Assembly: GCF_000092025.1 (NCBI RefSeq)
Contig: NC_003062.2
Span: 1,734,001 to 1,798,000, forward strand
DNA length: 64,000 bases
Source: Agrobacterium fabrum str. C58
Lineage (GTDB): Bacteria; Pseudomonadota; Alphaproteobacteria; Rhizobiales; Rhizobiaceae
Reading direction: 5' to 3'
The translations under genes and the position numbers were made by a program. The notes beneath the pieces are model-generated. The model was not told where the DNA came from. It saw nothing but the letters and a program-made list of their open reading frames with translations, and did no database searches. Below, piece after piece: positions 35,564 to 44,419 of this stretch; the stretch's first letter is position 1, and every line of letters starts with the position of its first letter.

Positions 35564-36232
35564 TCAAACCGGCGCGATCACCTTCGGCGGCGTGAAGTCC
35601 GGGGCCACCAGACCACCTGATATCAACAGTTTCGCCGCGTCCTCCGGCGTCATGTCCAGCATCACGATCTTGTCTTTCGGCACGAACAGCAGGAAACCGG
35701 CCGTCGGCACCGGGGTCGGCGGCAGGAAGACCGCGACCATCTGCTGGCCCATCTCATTGAAACGGTGCGCAAGCTCGCCCTTGACTTCTGAGGATACGAA
35801 AACCATCGCCCAAGTGCCGGAAGAGGGAAATTCGATCAGGCCGACTTTCTTGAAGGAGTTCGAATGCTCCTTCAGCACGGATTCAAACAGCTGCTTGATG
35901 CTTTTATAGATCGGCCGCACCAGCGGCATGCGGTTGAGAACGGATTCGCCGACGCCAACGATCCATTTGCCGATCAGGTTATTGCCGAGAAAGCCGATGA
36001 GCGTGATACCGATAACGGCAATCAAGAGCCCGAAACCGGGGATCGCCACATCGAAATATTGCTCGGGATCGTAACGGGCGGGAATATAGGGTTTGACCCA
36101 GCTATCCGCCCATTGCAGGAAACTCCACACCAGCCACATGGTGATGGTGACAGGTGCGAGGATCAGAACACCCGTCAGGAAGCTGTTGCGCAGACGGGCT
36201 GCGAATGAAATTTTGACTGGAATATCGGTCAT
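35564..36232 (-). CDS. DUF502 family membrane protein
   Basis: 222 residues with two N-terminal TM segments (LTGVLILAPVTITMWLVWSFL and IPGFGLLIAVIGITLIGFLG) around a short loop. A soluble domain follows, with RMPLVRPIYKSIKQLFESVL and PTAGFLLFVPKDKIVMLDM typical of DUF502. Function unknown in bacteria; plant relatives (COV1) affect vascular patterning and Golgi. Upstream of glmS/GNAT in the opposite order on the same strand, so it is the downstream gene of that group. Confidence 0.92.
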   Translation of the reverse strand: MTDIPVKISFAARLRNSFLTGVLILAPVTITMWLVWSFLQWADSWVKPYIPARYDPEQYFDVAIPGFGLLIAVIGITLIGFLGNNLIGKWIVGVGESVLNRMPLVRPIYKSIKQLFESVLKEHSNSFKKVGLIEFPSSGTWAMVFVSSEVKGELAHRFNEMGQQMVAVFLPPTPVPTAGFLLFVPKDKIVMLDMTPEDAAKLLISGGLVAPDFTPPKVIAPV

Positions 36233-36245
36233 TTACCGTTCGGAA

Positions 36246-36749
36246 TTAAGCGTTGTCGCCATCGAAACCCGGATGAAAACCGACAATGCCGGATGGAGTT
36301 CCGCCATGCAAGCGAAGAACTGTGAAATATTCGTCAGGAATCCCCTCGGCACTCAGGCCCGCGACAGGGCGAAAACCGAAGCGGCCGTAATAGGCGGGAT
36401 CGCCGACAACAACGCAGCCGGCAGCGCTCAGCCGCTCCAGCACGGCAAGCCCGTCACGCGCCAGCCTCGAACCGACACCTTCGCCCTGCCTTTCAGGTGT
36501 AACGGAGAGCGGCGCGAGGCAGAACCAGCCGGTCTCGCCACTCGACAGCGTCACCGGCGAGAAACCGACATGGCCGATGATGCCTTCGCTGTCTTCCGCA
36601 ACCAGTGAAACCGTCAGAGCGCCGGCGTCCCGCAGCCGCGCGACGATCAGTTGTTCTGTCCCGCTACGGTGTTCGACGTTACGGAAGGCATCTTCCGTAA
36701 CGCGAGCGATCGCCTCTTCATCACCCTGCCGCTCCGGCCGGATGATCAT
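36246..36749 (-). CDS. GNAT-family N-acetyltransferase
   Basis: 167 residues. GNAT pattern: MIIRPERQGDEEAIARVTED (N-terminal strand-helix), GHVGFSPVTL, LSVTPERQGEGVGSRLARDGL (acetyl-CoA-binding Q/RxxGxG loop) and VVGDPAYYGRFGFRPV. The last is typical of the predicted acetyltransferases of the YhbS type. Its start overlaps the glmS stop by 4 bases (ATGA), indicating coupled translation. Substrate unknown. Confidence 0.92.
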   Translation of the reverse strand: MIIRPERQGDEEAIARVTEDAFRNVEHRSGTEQLIVARLRDAGALTVSLVAEDSEGIIGHVGFSPVTLSSGETGWFCLAPLSVTPERQGEGVGSRLARDGLAVLERLSAAGCVVVGDPAYYGRFGFRPVAGLSAEGIPDEYFTVLRLHGGTPSGIVGFHPGFDGDNA

Positions 36750-38572
36750 TCCACGGTCACCGATTTCGCCAGATTGCGCGGCTGGTCCACATCCGTGCCC
36801 ATGAAGACGGCGGTGTGATAGGCGAGCAGCTGGATCGGCAGCGAGAAGACCATCGGCGCGATCAGTTCATCGACATTGGGCAGCGTGATCGTCGCCATGG
36901 TTTCGAGCTTGGAAGCGGCAGCACCCTTCTCATCAGTGATGAAGATGATGCGGCCGCCGCGCGCGGCTACTTCCTGCATGTTCGACACGGTCTTTTCGAA
37001 GAAGCGGTCGTGCGGAGCAATGACGATAACCGGCATGTTCTCGTCGATCAGCGCGATAGGCCCATGCTTCAGCTCGCCAGCGGCGTAACCTTCAGCGTGG
37101 ATATAGGAGATTTCCTTGAGCTTCAGCGCGCCTTCCAGCGCCAGCGGGAAGCTGGTGCCACGGCCGAGATAAAGCACATCCTTGAAGCGCGACAGGTCAC
37201 GCGACAGCGCCTCGATCTGCGGCTGGATGACGTTCAACACCTTGCTCATGATGCGCGGCATCTCGATCAGCTGCTGCACCAGCTGCTTTTCTTCACCCGG
37301 TTTCAGCGTGCCGCGCGCCTTGCCGGCGGCAACGGCCAGCGAAGCAAGCACCGCAAGCTGGCAGGTAAAGGCCTTGGTGGAGGCAACGCCGATTTCCGGC
37401 CCGGCGAGGATCGGAAAGATCGCATCGGATTCGCGCGCCATGGTCGATTCGCGGGTATTGACCACCGCGCCGATCTTCAGACCCTCCTGCTGGCAATAAC
37501 GCAGGGCCGCCAGCGTATCGGCGGTTTCGCCAGATTGCGAAATGAACAGCGCCGCCTGCGTGGGAACAAGCGGGATTTCGCGGTAACGGAACTCCGAGGC
37601 AACATCGATTTCCACCGGCAGGCGGGCATAACGCTCGAACCAGTATTTGCCGATCAGGCCTGACAGATAGGCCGTGCCGCAGGCGGAGATGGCAAGGCCG
37701 GAAAGGCTGGCAAAATCAATCGCCTTATCGGCGTCCTTCACGGTCCTGGTGGCGAAATCCACATAGTGGCTGAGCGCGTGGGAAATGACTTCCGGCTGCT
37801 CATAGATTTCCTTTTCCATGAAATGGCGGTGATTGCCCTTGTCGACCACAAAAGCCGTCGCCTGCGAAATCTGGCGCTCGCGTTTCACCGGCTTGCCGGA
37901 GAAATCGATGATTTCCGCGCCGTCCCGGGTCACGATGGCGCAGTCGCCATCGACCAGATAGGTGATCTCGTTGGTGAAGGGCGAAAGCGCGATCGCGTCG
38001 GACCCCAGGAACATTTCGCCCCTGCCGTAACCAACCGCAAGCGGCGGGCCGGAGCGCGCCGAAAGCAGCGTACCGGGATCGTCCTGAAACATCACGACCA
38101 GCGCATAGGCGCCCGTTACGTGGTTCAGCATCTTCAACATTGCTTCGCGATGGCCAAGCCCCTCGCGGGTGTATTTCGCCAGAAGCTGCGCCACCACTTC
38201 GGTATCGGTCTGGGTGGTAAAGGTTGCACCCTCGGCGCTCAGTTCCTCGCGCAATTCGGAGAAGTTTTCGATGATGCCGTTATGCACGACGGCAACGCCG
38301 TCAACGAAATGCGGGTGGGCGTTGATTTCGTTCGGAACGCCGTGGGTCGCCCAGCGCGTATGCGCAATGCCAACGACACCCGGCAGCGGCTTTTCCGAAA
38401 CCAGCTTTTCCAGATTGAACAGCTTGCCTTCCGCCCGGCGCCGGTCCATCGCGCCATTGTCGATGGTGGCGACACCCGCCGAATCGTAACCGCGATATTC
38501 GAGGCGCTTCAGCGCATCGACAAGCCGTTCAGCAACGGGCTGGGTTCCGACAATTCCGACAATTCCGCACAT
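36746..38572 (-). CDS. glmS: Glutamine--fructose-6-phosphate aminotransferase (isomerizing)
   Basis: Makes glucosamine-6-phosphate, the entry to UDP-GlcNAc. 608 residues. N-terminal glutaminase (1-240) with nucleophile Cys2 in MCGIVGIVG and HTRWATHGVPNEINAHP; two SIS domains (about 285-420 and 455-590) with FISQSGETADTLAALRYCQQ and YLGRGTSFPLALEGALKLKE; it ends SVTVE, the conserved closing segment. It follows glmU on the strand and is translationally coupled to GNAT. The leader contains a repeat element; no glmS ribozyme was recognised. Confidence 0.98.
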   Translation of the reverse strand: MCGIVGIVGTQPVAERLVDALKRLEYRGYDSAGVATIDNGAMDRRRAEGKLFNLEKLVSEKPLPGVVGIAHTRWATHGVPNEINAHPHFVDGVAVVHNGIIENFSELREELSAEGATFTTQTDTEVVAQLLAKYTREGLGHREAMLKMLNHVTGAYALVVMFQDDPGTLLSARSGPPLAVGYGRGEMFLGSDAIALSPFTNEITYLVDGDCAIVTRDGAEIIDFSGKPVKRERQISQATAFVVDKGNHRHFMEKEIYEQPEVISHALSHYVDFATRTVKDADKAIDFASLSGLAISACGTAYLSGLIGKYWFERYARLPVEIDVASEFRYREIPLVPTQAALFISQSGETADTLAALRYCQQEGLKIGAVVNTRESTMARESDAIFPILAGPEIGVASTKAFTCQLAVLASLAVAAGKARGTLKPGEEKQLVQQLIEMPRIMSKVLNVIQPQIEALSRDLSRFKDVLYLGRGTSFPLALEGALKLKEISYIHAEGYAAGELKHGPIALIDENMPVIVIAPHDRFFEKTVSNMQEVAARGGRIIFITDEKGAAASKLETMATITLPNVDELIAPMVFSLPIQLLAYHTAVFMGTDVDQPRNLAKSVTVE

Positions 38573-38610
38573 ATATTTCTCCAGACGGCGATCTCTTCGC
38601 CGAAACTTCC

Positions 38611-38709
38611 AGAGTATTTCCGCCTTTCCGTGAAATGCGAAAATACTCCACCTTTTTATTCTGACGCATTTCCGGACGTAAAACCGCTGCGCACTTTTAC
38701 TGGAAATGC
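38611..38709 (-). repeat. Palindromic repeat element in the glmU-glmS gap
   Basis: Two inverted repeats lie side by side: GAGTATTT-c-CGC / GCG-a-AAATACTC (38612-38648, 11 of 12 positions) and GCATTTCC / GGAAATGC (38666-38709) around a core containing CCGCTGCGCACTTTTACTGG. Sequences of this last type recur in rhizobial intergenic DNA from memory. It lies 39-137 bases upstream of the glmS ATG and would be in the leader of a glmU-glmS transcript. Confidence 0.6.
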
Positions 38710-38776
38710 TTTAACCGTTTCTCTGAAATCGGCAATTATGCCGCCGGTCACTTTCAGTATCGCTCGGTAACGTCTC

Positions 38777-40138
38777 TCAAGAGGACTTTTTCTTCGCTTC
38801 CTTCTGCGCTTTCGCCCGCTCGCGCAAGGCGACCGCCCTGCCCGGCTTCACCTCCTGGCGCGCGCGCCCGAAAGCAAGCGCATCGGCCGGCACATCATCG
38901 GTAATCACGCTGCCGGAGGCGATATAGGCCCGCTCTCCAATGGTGACGGGAGCGACCAGCGACGAATTCGAGCCGATGAAGCTGTTGGCCCCGATCCGCG
39001 TTTCGGACTTGTTGTAACCATCATAATTACAGGTGATGGCACCCGCGCCTATATTGCTGCCTGCACCCACGAAAGCATCGCCGATATAGGTCAGATGGTT
39101 GACCTTGGCGCCCTCGCCGATCTCGGCCTTCTTGACCTCGCAGAAATTGCCGACCTTGGCATTGGCGTGCAGGTTTGCACCCGGACGCAACCGCGCAAAC
39201 GGACCGACAACCGCACCTTCGGCCAGGTGAGCGCCTTCAAGATGCGAAAACGCATGAACGATGGCGCCCGGCTCGATCGTAACGCCGGGACCGAACACGA
39301 CGTTAGGCTCGATCAGAACATCCTGACCGATCTTTGTATCGAAGGAAAGGAACACGGTCTCTGGCGCAATCATCGAAACGCCGTCGACCATCAATTCGTG
39401 ACGGCGCCGCTCCTGCCAGAGCCTCTCGATAAAGGCGAGCTCAGCGCGGTTGTTGCAGCCGGTCAGTTCCTTTTCCGGTGCATCGATGGCGATGGCGCGG
39501 CGGCCGAGAGAACGGGCGATCTCGACGACGTCAGTTAGATAATATTCGCCCTTCACGTTGCTATTGCCGATCCGGTCCAGCAGATCCAGCGCATTGCGGC
39601 CGTTAATGGCCATCAATCCGCTGTTGCACCAGGTGACCTTGCGTTCCTCGTCGGTGGCGTCCTTCTCCTCGCGGATCGCGACCAGCTCGCCATTCTCGAC
39701 CAGAAGTCGACCATAACCCGTGGGACGATCGGTATGAAAACCGATGACAGCCACATCGGCACCGGCGGCAATCGCCTCGCGCGCCCTGTCGAGCGTGGCC
39801 GAGGTGATGAGCGGTACATCGCCATAAGCAACGATGACGTCGTCAAAACCGCGTTTGATCGCTTCGCGTGCGGCGAGAACCGCATGGCCAGTGCCCTTGC
39901 GTTCCTTCTGCAGGAAGGCCTCCACCTGGAGGCCCTTGAGACTTGCAGCGGCAGCGACATTGTCGGCATCGCGCCCGACGACCAGCGCCACCGCGCCGAC
40001 GCCCGCTCCAGCAACCGCCTCCACCACGTGCCCGATCATCGGACGTCCCGCGACCGGATGCAGTACCTTGGACTTCGAAGACTTCATGCGCGTGCTATCG
40101 CCCGCTGCGAGAATAACGGCTAGAGAGCTACGCTCCAT
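38777..40138 (-). CDS. glmU: Bifunctional GlmU (N-acetylglucosamine-1-phosphate uridyltransferase/glucosamine-1-phosphate acetyltransferase)
   Basis: Makes UDP-GlcNAc for peptidoglycan and lipid A. 453 residues. The N-terminal uridyltransferase (1-230) opens [20 protein letters not shown] and has [11 protein letters not shown]; the C-terminal left-handed beta-helix (250-440) carries hexapeptide repeats, [37 protein letters not shown] and the acetyl-CoA-site end. The basic tail is short. It lies upstream of glmS, forming the amino-sugar pair. Confidence 0.98.
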   Translation of the reverse strand: MERSSLAVILAAGDSTRMKSSKSKVLHPVAGRPMIGHVVEAVAGAGVGAVALVVGRDADNVAAAASLKGLQVEAFLQKERKGTGHAVLAAREAIKRGFDDVIVAYGDVPLITSATLDRAREAIAAGADVAVIGFHTDRPTGYGRLLVENGELVAIREEKDATDEERKVTWCNSGLMAINGRNALDLLDRIGNSNVKGEYYLTDVVEIARSLGRRAIAIDAPEKELTGCNNRAELAFIERLWQERRRHELMVDGVSMIAPETVFLSFDTKIGQDVLIEPNVVFGPGVTIEPGAIVHAFSHLEGAHLAEGAVVGPFARLRPGANLHANAKVGNFCEVKKAEIGEGAKVNHLTYIGDAFVGAGSNIGAGAITCNYDGYNKSETRIGANSFIGSNSSLVAPVTIGERAYIASGSVITDDVPADALAFGRARQEVKPGRAVALRERAKAQKEAKKKSS

Positions 40139-40344
40139 AAGACCTCCAACACCCCGTCACCGGCCACAGGCGGCCCGGACAGGGGCAATGTTTGACTTTA
40201 CGCCGGCCGGTATCGCGGACGGGCGTATGGGTGATTTCTTTCCGGCACTGCTATAACGGCGCCCCACTTAAGAAACCATGCAAATCTCCACCAAATTTCC
40301 ACGCCGATTTTCATCAAACGTGATCAGCGGCAGGCTGGCATGAT

Positions 40345-41094
40345 CTATCTGCGGGAGTTTCGGGCCGTGAATTCGAGTATCTGTTGACGGCCGTTTTCAA
40401 TCAGTCTTTCCATCTCGTGCCGGGCCGCAACCTCATCGCGCAGGCGAAACGCTTCGACGAGCCGCAGGTGAGAGGCAGACACGTCGGAAATCTCGTTGGG
40501 ATCGGCTTCCGGGTTGCTCATCCGGAAAATGCCCGCCAGCGCCGCCTTGATCAACGAACCAACGGTGCGCATGAACGGGTTGCCGGACATTTCGGTAATA
40601 AGGACATGAAAATTCATGTCCGCAATCGCCCGCTTTTCCTTGGAATAGGCAGTGTTGCCCATCTCGTTGGCGTAAGCGACGAGCCTCGCAATATCGGTAT
40701 CTTTTGCTCTGGTGGCTGCAAGACCCGCACCATAGGGTTCGAAAGCCTGGCGGATATCGTAGAGATGCAGCAGGAATTCCTCGCTGACACCCGCCTCGAA
40801 GTGCCAGAGCAGCACCTCGCTGTCGAACATGTTCCAGCTTTCTCGCTCCGTCACCCGAGTGCCGATGCGCGCCTTGGGGGAGATCATGCCCTTGGCGGTG
40901 AGCGTCTTCATCGCCTCGCGAAGCACCGTGCGGGATACTTTCAGCCGTTCCATCAAATCGGCGTCACCCGGCAGGATGTCACCCGTCTTGAAGGTGCCGG
41001 AGACGATATCGAGACCGAGCTTGTGAACGACCTGTGCATGATTTGTCCGCAGCTTTCGAAAACCGATCGCCGCATCGAGCATTCCGCGCTGCAA
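40345..41094 (-). CDS. GntR-family regulator, FadR subfamily
   Basis: 249 residues. N-terminal winged HTH (about 15-85): LGLDIVSGTFKTGDILPGDA, LKVSRTVLREAMKTLTAKGM, SPKARIGTRVTERESW. C-terminal FCD effector domain (about 105-230) with the metal-site DMNFHVLITEMSGNPFMR. A TTG at 41094 with AAGGA 7 bases upstream is the probable start; ATG 41082 is the alternative. It is 200 bases downstream of the BMP transporter operon, behind a terminator, so a regulatory link is only a guess. Confidence 0.9.
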   Translation of the reverse strand: MQRGMLDAAIGFRKLRTNHAQVVHKLGLDIVSGTFKTGDILPGDADLMERLKVSRTVLREAMKTLTAKGMISPKARIGTRVTERESWNMFDSEVLLWHFEAGVSEEFLLHLYDIRQAFEPYGAGLAATRAKDTDIARLVAYANEMGNTAYSKEKRAIADMNFHVLITEMSGNPFMRTVGSLIKAALAGIFRMSNPEADPNEISDVSASHLRLVEAFRLRDEVAARHEMERLIENGRQQILEFTARNSRR

Positions 41095-41240
41095 ATGTCA
41101 TGTCCTTCCGTTCGGCTGGCGATTTCAAAAAATCGCGCCTGACGTGTGTATCTCAAGTCAGATTATAGTGAAAAACATCAAGTGGCGTGAAAAGCAAAGA
41201 CAAACTTCATCCGCACAATAAAACGTATGAAAATAAGCAA

Positions 41241-41268
41241 GGCCGCACATGAGTTTCATGTGCGGCCT
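41241..41268. terminator. Terminator after the BMP transporter operon
   Basis: GGCCGCACATGA-gttt-CATGTGCGGCC with a TTT on the plus side. A stable stem 28 bases after the bmp stop (minus strand), separating it from the GntR gene. Confidence 0.75.
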
Positions 41269-41295
41269 TTCATCAGTAATGGAAGAGAATCCGCA

Positions 41296-42369
41296 TTATT
41301 GCGGCAGCTTGTCGTCCACGCCGGCAACGTAGAAGTTGAGGCCGAGCAGAACCTTGTCTTCGGCCTTTTCACCCGCCTTCAGCCATTCCGAGCCGTCCTG
41401 CTTCTTCACCGGGCCGGTGAAGGGGTGCAGCTCGCCCGACTTGATCTTGGCTTCGGTTTCCTCAGCCATCTTTTTCACGTCGTCAGGCATGTTGGTGTAG
41501 GGCGCCATGGTCAGGATGCCGTCCTTCAGGCCGTCCCAGACGGATTCGGACTTCCAGGTACCATCGAGAAGCGCCTGCGTGCGCTTGATGTAATAGGCAC
41601 CCCAAGTGTCCTTGATGGCGGTCAGCTGCGTCTGCGGGCCGGCCGCGATCATGTCGGAAGCCTGACCGAAAGCCTTGATGCCGCGTTCCGCTGCAACCTG
41701 CATCGGTGCCGTCGTGTCGGTGTGCTGCGTCAGGATATCGACGCCCTGGTCGATCAGAGCCTTGGCAGCATCGGCTTCCTTGCCGGGGTCGAACCAGGTA
41801 TTGGCCCAGACGACCTTGAGCTTGAAGTCCGGGTTCACCGACTGCGCGCCGAGAACGAAGGCGTCAATGCCCATCACCACTTCCGGGATCGGGAAGGAGG
41901 CGATGTAACCGGCGAGACCCTTCTTGGACATCTTCGCGGCGATCTGGCCCTGAATGTAGCGGCCTTCATAGAAACGCGAATTATAGGTCGCGACGTTTTC
42001 GGCCGTCTTGAAGCCGGTGGCGTGCTCGAACTTCACCTTGGGGAACTTCTGGGCCACCTTCACGGTCGCATCCATGAAGCCGAAGGAGGTGGTGAACACC
42101 AGTTCGCAACCGGAACGGGCCATACGCTCGATGGCGCGCTCGGCATCCGGGCCTTCTGGAACGCTTTCGAGGAAAGGCGTTTCGATCTTGTCGCCGAAAT
42201 GCTTCTGCAGCTCTTCGCGACCGATTTCATGCGCCTGCGTCCAGCCGCCATCGGTGCGGCTGCCGACATAGATGAAGCAGACCTTCTTGGCGTCGGCGGC
42301 TTCAGCGGAGGAAACGACGCCTCCGAGCGCCGCGACGGACGCGGCAAGTGCGATGACCAGTTTTTTCAT
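41296..42369 (-). CDS. BMP-family ABC transporter substrate-binding protein
   Basis: 357 residues, with signal peptide MKKLVIALAASVAALGGVVS and cleavage after SAEAA. BMP/PnrA domain: KVCFIYVGSRTDGGWTQAHE near the N terminus, AIERMARSGCELVFTTSFGF, GYIASFPIPEVVMGIDAF and LTQHTDTTAPMQVAAERGIK. Members bind nucleosides or purines (PnrA, NupN) or other small molecules. AGGGG site 5 bases before the ATG. Last gene of a four-gene importer operon. Confidence 0.94.
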   Translation of the reverse strand: MKKLVIALAASVAALGGVVSSAEAADAKKVCFIYVGSRTDGGWTQAHEIGREELQKHFGDKIETPFLESVPEGPDAERAIERMARSGCELVFTTSFGFMDATVKVAQKFPKVKFEHATGFKTAENVATYNSRFYEGRYIQGQIAAKMSKKGLAGYIASFPIPEVVMGIDAFVLGAQSVNPDFKLKVVWANTWFDPGKEADAAKALIDQGVDILTQHTDTTAPMQVAAERGIKAFGQASDMIAAGPQTQLTAIKDTWGAYYIKRTQALLDGTWKSESVWDGLKDGILTMAPYTNMPDDVKKMAEETEAKIKSGELHPFTGPVKKQDGSEWLKAGEKAEDKVLLGLNFYVAGVDDKLPQ

Positions 42370-42407
42370 TTTTACCCCTGTTGGTTTGGAGACTTGAGGA
42401 TTCTTCT

Positions 42408-43331
42408 TCACCTGTCCGGCACGAAGGATTTGCCCAGCGATGCCGGTGTGTTGATCAAGGTCGTGCGGCGATTATGCGAGATGATCACGAGCACGACAAT
42501 AGTTGCAAGGTAAGGTAGTGCCGAAAGCAGCTGCGACGGTACGCCGATGCCGAAGGCCTGCGCATGCAATTGGCCGATGGTGACGGCACCGAACAAATAA
42601 CCGCCCGCCAGCAGGCGCCACGGACGCCAGGAGGCGAAAACGACGAGTGCGAGCGCAATCCAGCCGCGCCCGGCCGACATGTTTTCCACCCATTGCGGTG
42701 TATAGACCAGCGACAGCTGAGCTCCTGCAAGACCCGCACAGGCGCCGCCGAACATGACCGCCAGATACCGCGTGCGGATGACATTGATGCCGAGCGCATG
42801 GGCCGAGGCGTGGTTATCGCCGATAGCGCGGATTTTCAGGCCCGCGCGGCTCTTGAACAGGAACCAGCTGATGCCGAAGACCAGCGCGATGGACATGTAG
42901 AAGATCAGGTCCTGCCGGAACAGCAATGGCCCGATGAAGGGAATTTCCGACAGAACCGGAAAGACGATCGGCTGCAGCTTGATGCCCGGCAGGCCGACGA
43001 AACTTTCGCCCAGCATACCGGAAACACCAAGCCCGAGAATGGTCAGCGCAAGGCCCGTTGCCACCTGATTGGTGACAAGCGTCAGCGTCAGGAAACCGAA
43101 CAGCAGCGAGAAGACCGCGCCCGACGCAATGCCGGCCAGAATGCCGAGATAGGGAGACCCCGTCATATGCGTAGCGGCGAAGGCGCAGACCGCGCCCATG
43201 ATCATCATGCCCTCGACGCCGAGATTGAGCACGCCGGAGCGCTCCGCCACAAGCTCGCCGGAGGCGGCGATGACCAGCGGCGTGGCGGCGGTGATGACGG
43301 TGAGAAGAATGGCCTGAAGCATATCCATCAT
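42408..43331 (-). CDS. ABC transporter permease (BMP/nucleoside type, NupQ-like)
   Basis: 307 residues, about eight to ten TM helices, BPD_transp_2 family. GELVAERSGVLNLGVEGMMIMG is the conserved cytoplasmic-loop/EAA-like element; IRTRYLAVMFGGACAGLAGAQ follows the coupling helix. It starts inside the stop of the preceding permease (ATGA overlap), which fixes the ATG at 43331 against a much longer open frame. Confidence 0.95.
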   Translation of the reverse strand: MMDMLQAILLTVITAATPLVIAASGELVAERSGVLNLGVEGMMIMGAVCAFAATHMTGSPYLGILAGIASGAVFSLLFGFLTLTLVTNQVATGLALTILGLGVSGMLGESFVGLPGIKLQPIVFPVLSEIPFIGPLLFRQDLIFYMSIALVFGISWFLFKSRAGLKIRAIGDNHASAHALGINVIRTRYLAVMFGGACAGLAGAQLSLVYTPQWVENMSAGRGWIALALVVFASWRPWRLLAGGYLFGAVTIGQLHAQAFGIGVPSQLLSALPYLATIVVLVIISHNRRTTLINTPASLGKSFVPDR

Positions 43332-44419
43332 GCCGCTCCTTCTTTGCGATGTGTCTTGCCGGCGAAGACGACCCGGATGCGATAAAAAATCAGCGTATCG
43401 CAGGACAGGACGAAGAACAGCATCAGCCCCTGAAACACCCGTGTCACCTTGTCTGACACACCGATCGAAAGCTGCGCCGCCTCCCCACCGAGATAGGTCA
43501 GCGCCAGCACCAGCCCGGAAAGGATGATTCCGAGCGGATTGAGACGACCGAGAAAGGCGACGATGATGGCGGTAAAGCCGTAACCCGGTGAAATGCTGGG
43601 CTGGAGATGGCCGATGGAACCGGAGGCTTCCGAAATGCCGGCAAGCCCTGCCAGCGCGCCTGACAGCAGCAGCGAAAACCACACCATGCGGCTTGATGAG
43701 AAACCTGCAAAACGCCCTGCCCTTGCCGACTGGCCAAGCACGGTGACTTCAAAGCCCTTCAGCATGTAGCGCATCATGAACCACAGCGCGATGGCGGCGA
43801 CGATGGCGAACACGAAACCCCAATGCGCCCGGCCCGATGCCAGCATTTCCGGCAGCACCGCGCTGTCGTTGAAGGGTTTCGTCTGCGGGAAGTTATAACC
43901 GCCGGGATCGCGCCAGATGCCGCGCGTCAGCCAGTCGAGAAAAAGCTGGGCGACATAGACGAGCATCAGGCTGACGAGGATTTCATTGGTGTTGAACTTC
44001 GTCTTCAACAGCGCCGGAATACCGGCATAAAGCGCGCCGCCGATGGCACCCATCACCATCATCAGTGGCAGGATGAGCGGCGAGTGCCAGTCGGGATAAA
44101 GCACCGGCAGGATGGATCCGGTAATCGCACCGATGGTGAATTGCCCCTCCGCGCCGATATTCCAGTTATTGGAGCGATAACAGATCGACAGGCCGACGCC
44201 GATCAGGATCAGCGGTGCTGCCTTGATCGCCAGCTCGTGCAGCGACCACACCTCGAGCAGCGGCTCGACAAAAAAGGCGTAAAGCGCATCGAGCGGGTTC
44301 TTGCCGAGCATGGCGAACATGACGGCGCCGACAAGCAGCGTCAAAACCAGCGCCAGAAGCGGCGAAAGCAGGGTGAAAAGCCGGGAGACCCCTGCCCGTT
44401 TTTCAAGCTCAATGCGCAT
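43328..44419 (-). CDS. ABC transporter permease (BMP/nucleoside type, NupP-like)
   Basis: 363 residues, about ten TM helices. An N-terminal extra helix pair (LLSPLLALVLTLLVGAVMFAM) precedes the BPD_transp_2 core: GVGLSICYRSNNWNIGAEGQ and VTVLGQSARAGRFAGFSSSR. It overlaps the ATPase gene by 11 bases and the second permease by 4, so expression is tightly coupled. With its partner it forms the membrane channel. Confidence 0.95.
   Translation of the reverse strand: MRIELEKRAGVSRLFTLLSPLLALVLTLLVGAVMFAMLGKNPLDALYAFFVEPLLEVWSLHELAIKAAPLILIGVGLSICYRSNNWNIGAEGQFTIGAITGSILPVLYPDWHSPLILPLMMVMGAIGGALYAGIPALLKTKFNTNEILVSLMLVYVAQLFLDWLTRGIWRDPGGYNFPQTKPFNDSAVLPEMLASGRAHWGFVFAIVAAIALWFMMRYMLKGFEVTVLGQSARAGRFAGFSSSRMVWFSLLLSGALAGLAGISEASGSIGHLQPSISPGYGFTAIIVAFLGRLNPLGIILSGLVLALTYLGGEAAQLSIGVSDKVTRVFQGLMLFFVLSCDTLIFYRIRVVFAGKTHRKEGAA

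Noticed and set aside
38573..38776. glmS ribozyme or riboswitch in the glmS leader
   Set aside because: The conserved ribozyme core is not seen, and it is a Gram-positive feature; the leader contains simple inverted repeats instead.
41227..42513. Open frame antisense to the BMP binding-protein gene
   Set aside because: Explained by codon bias of the real gene, which has a signal peptide and family motifs.
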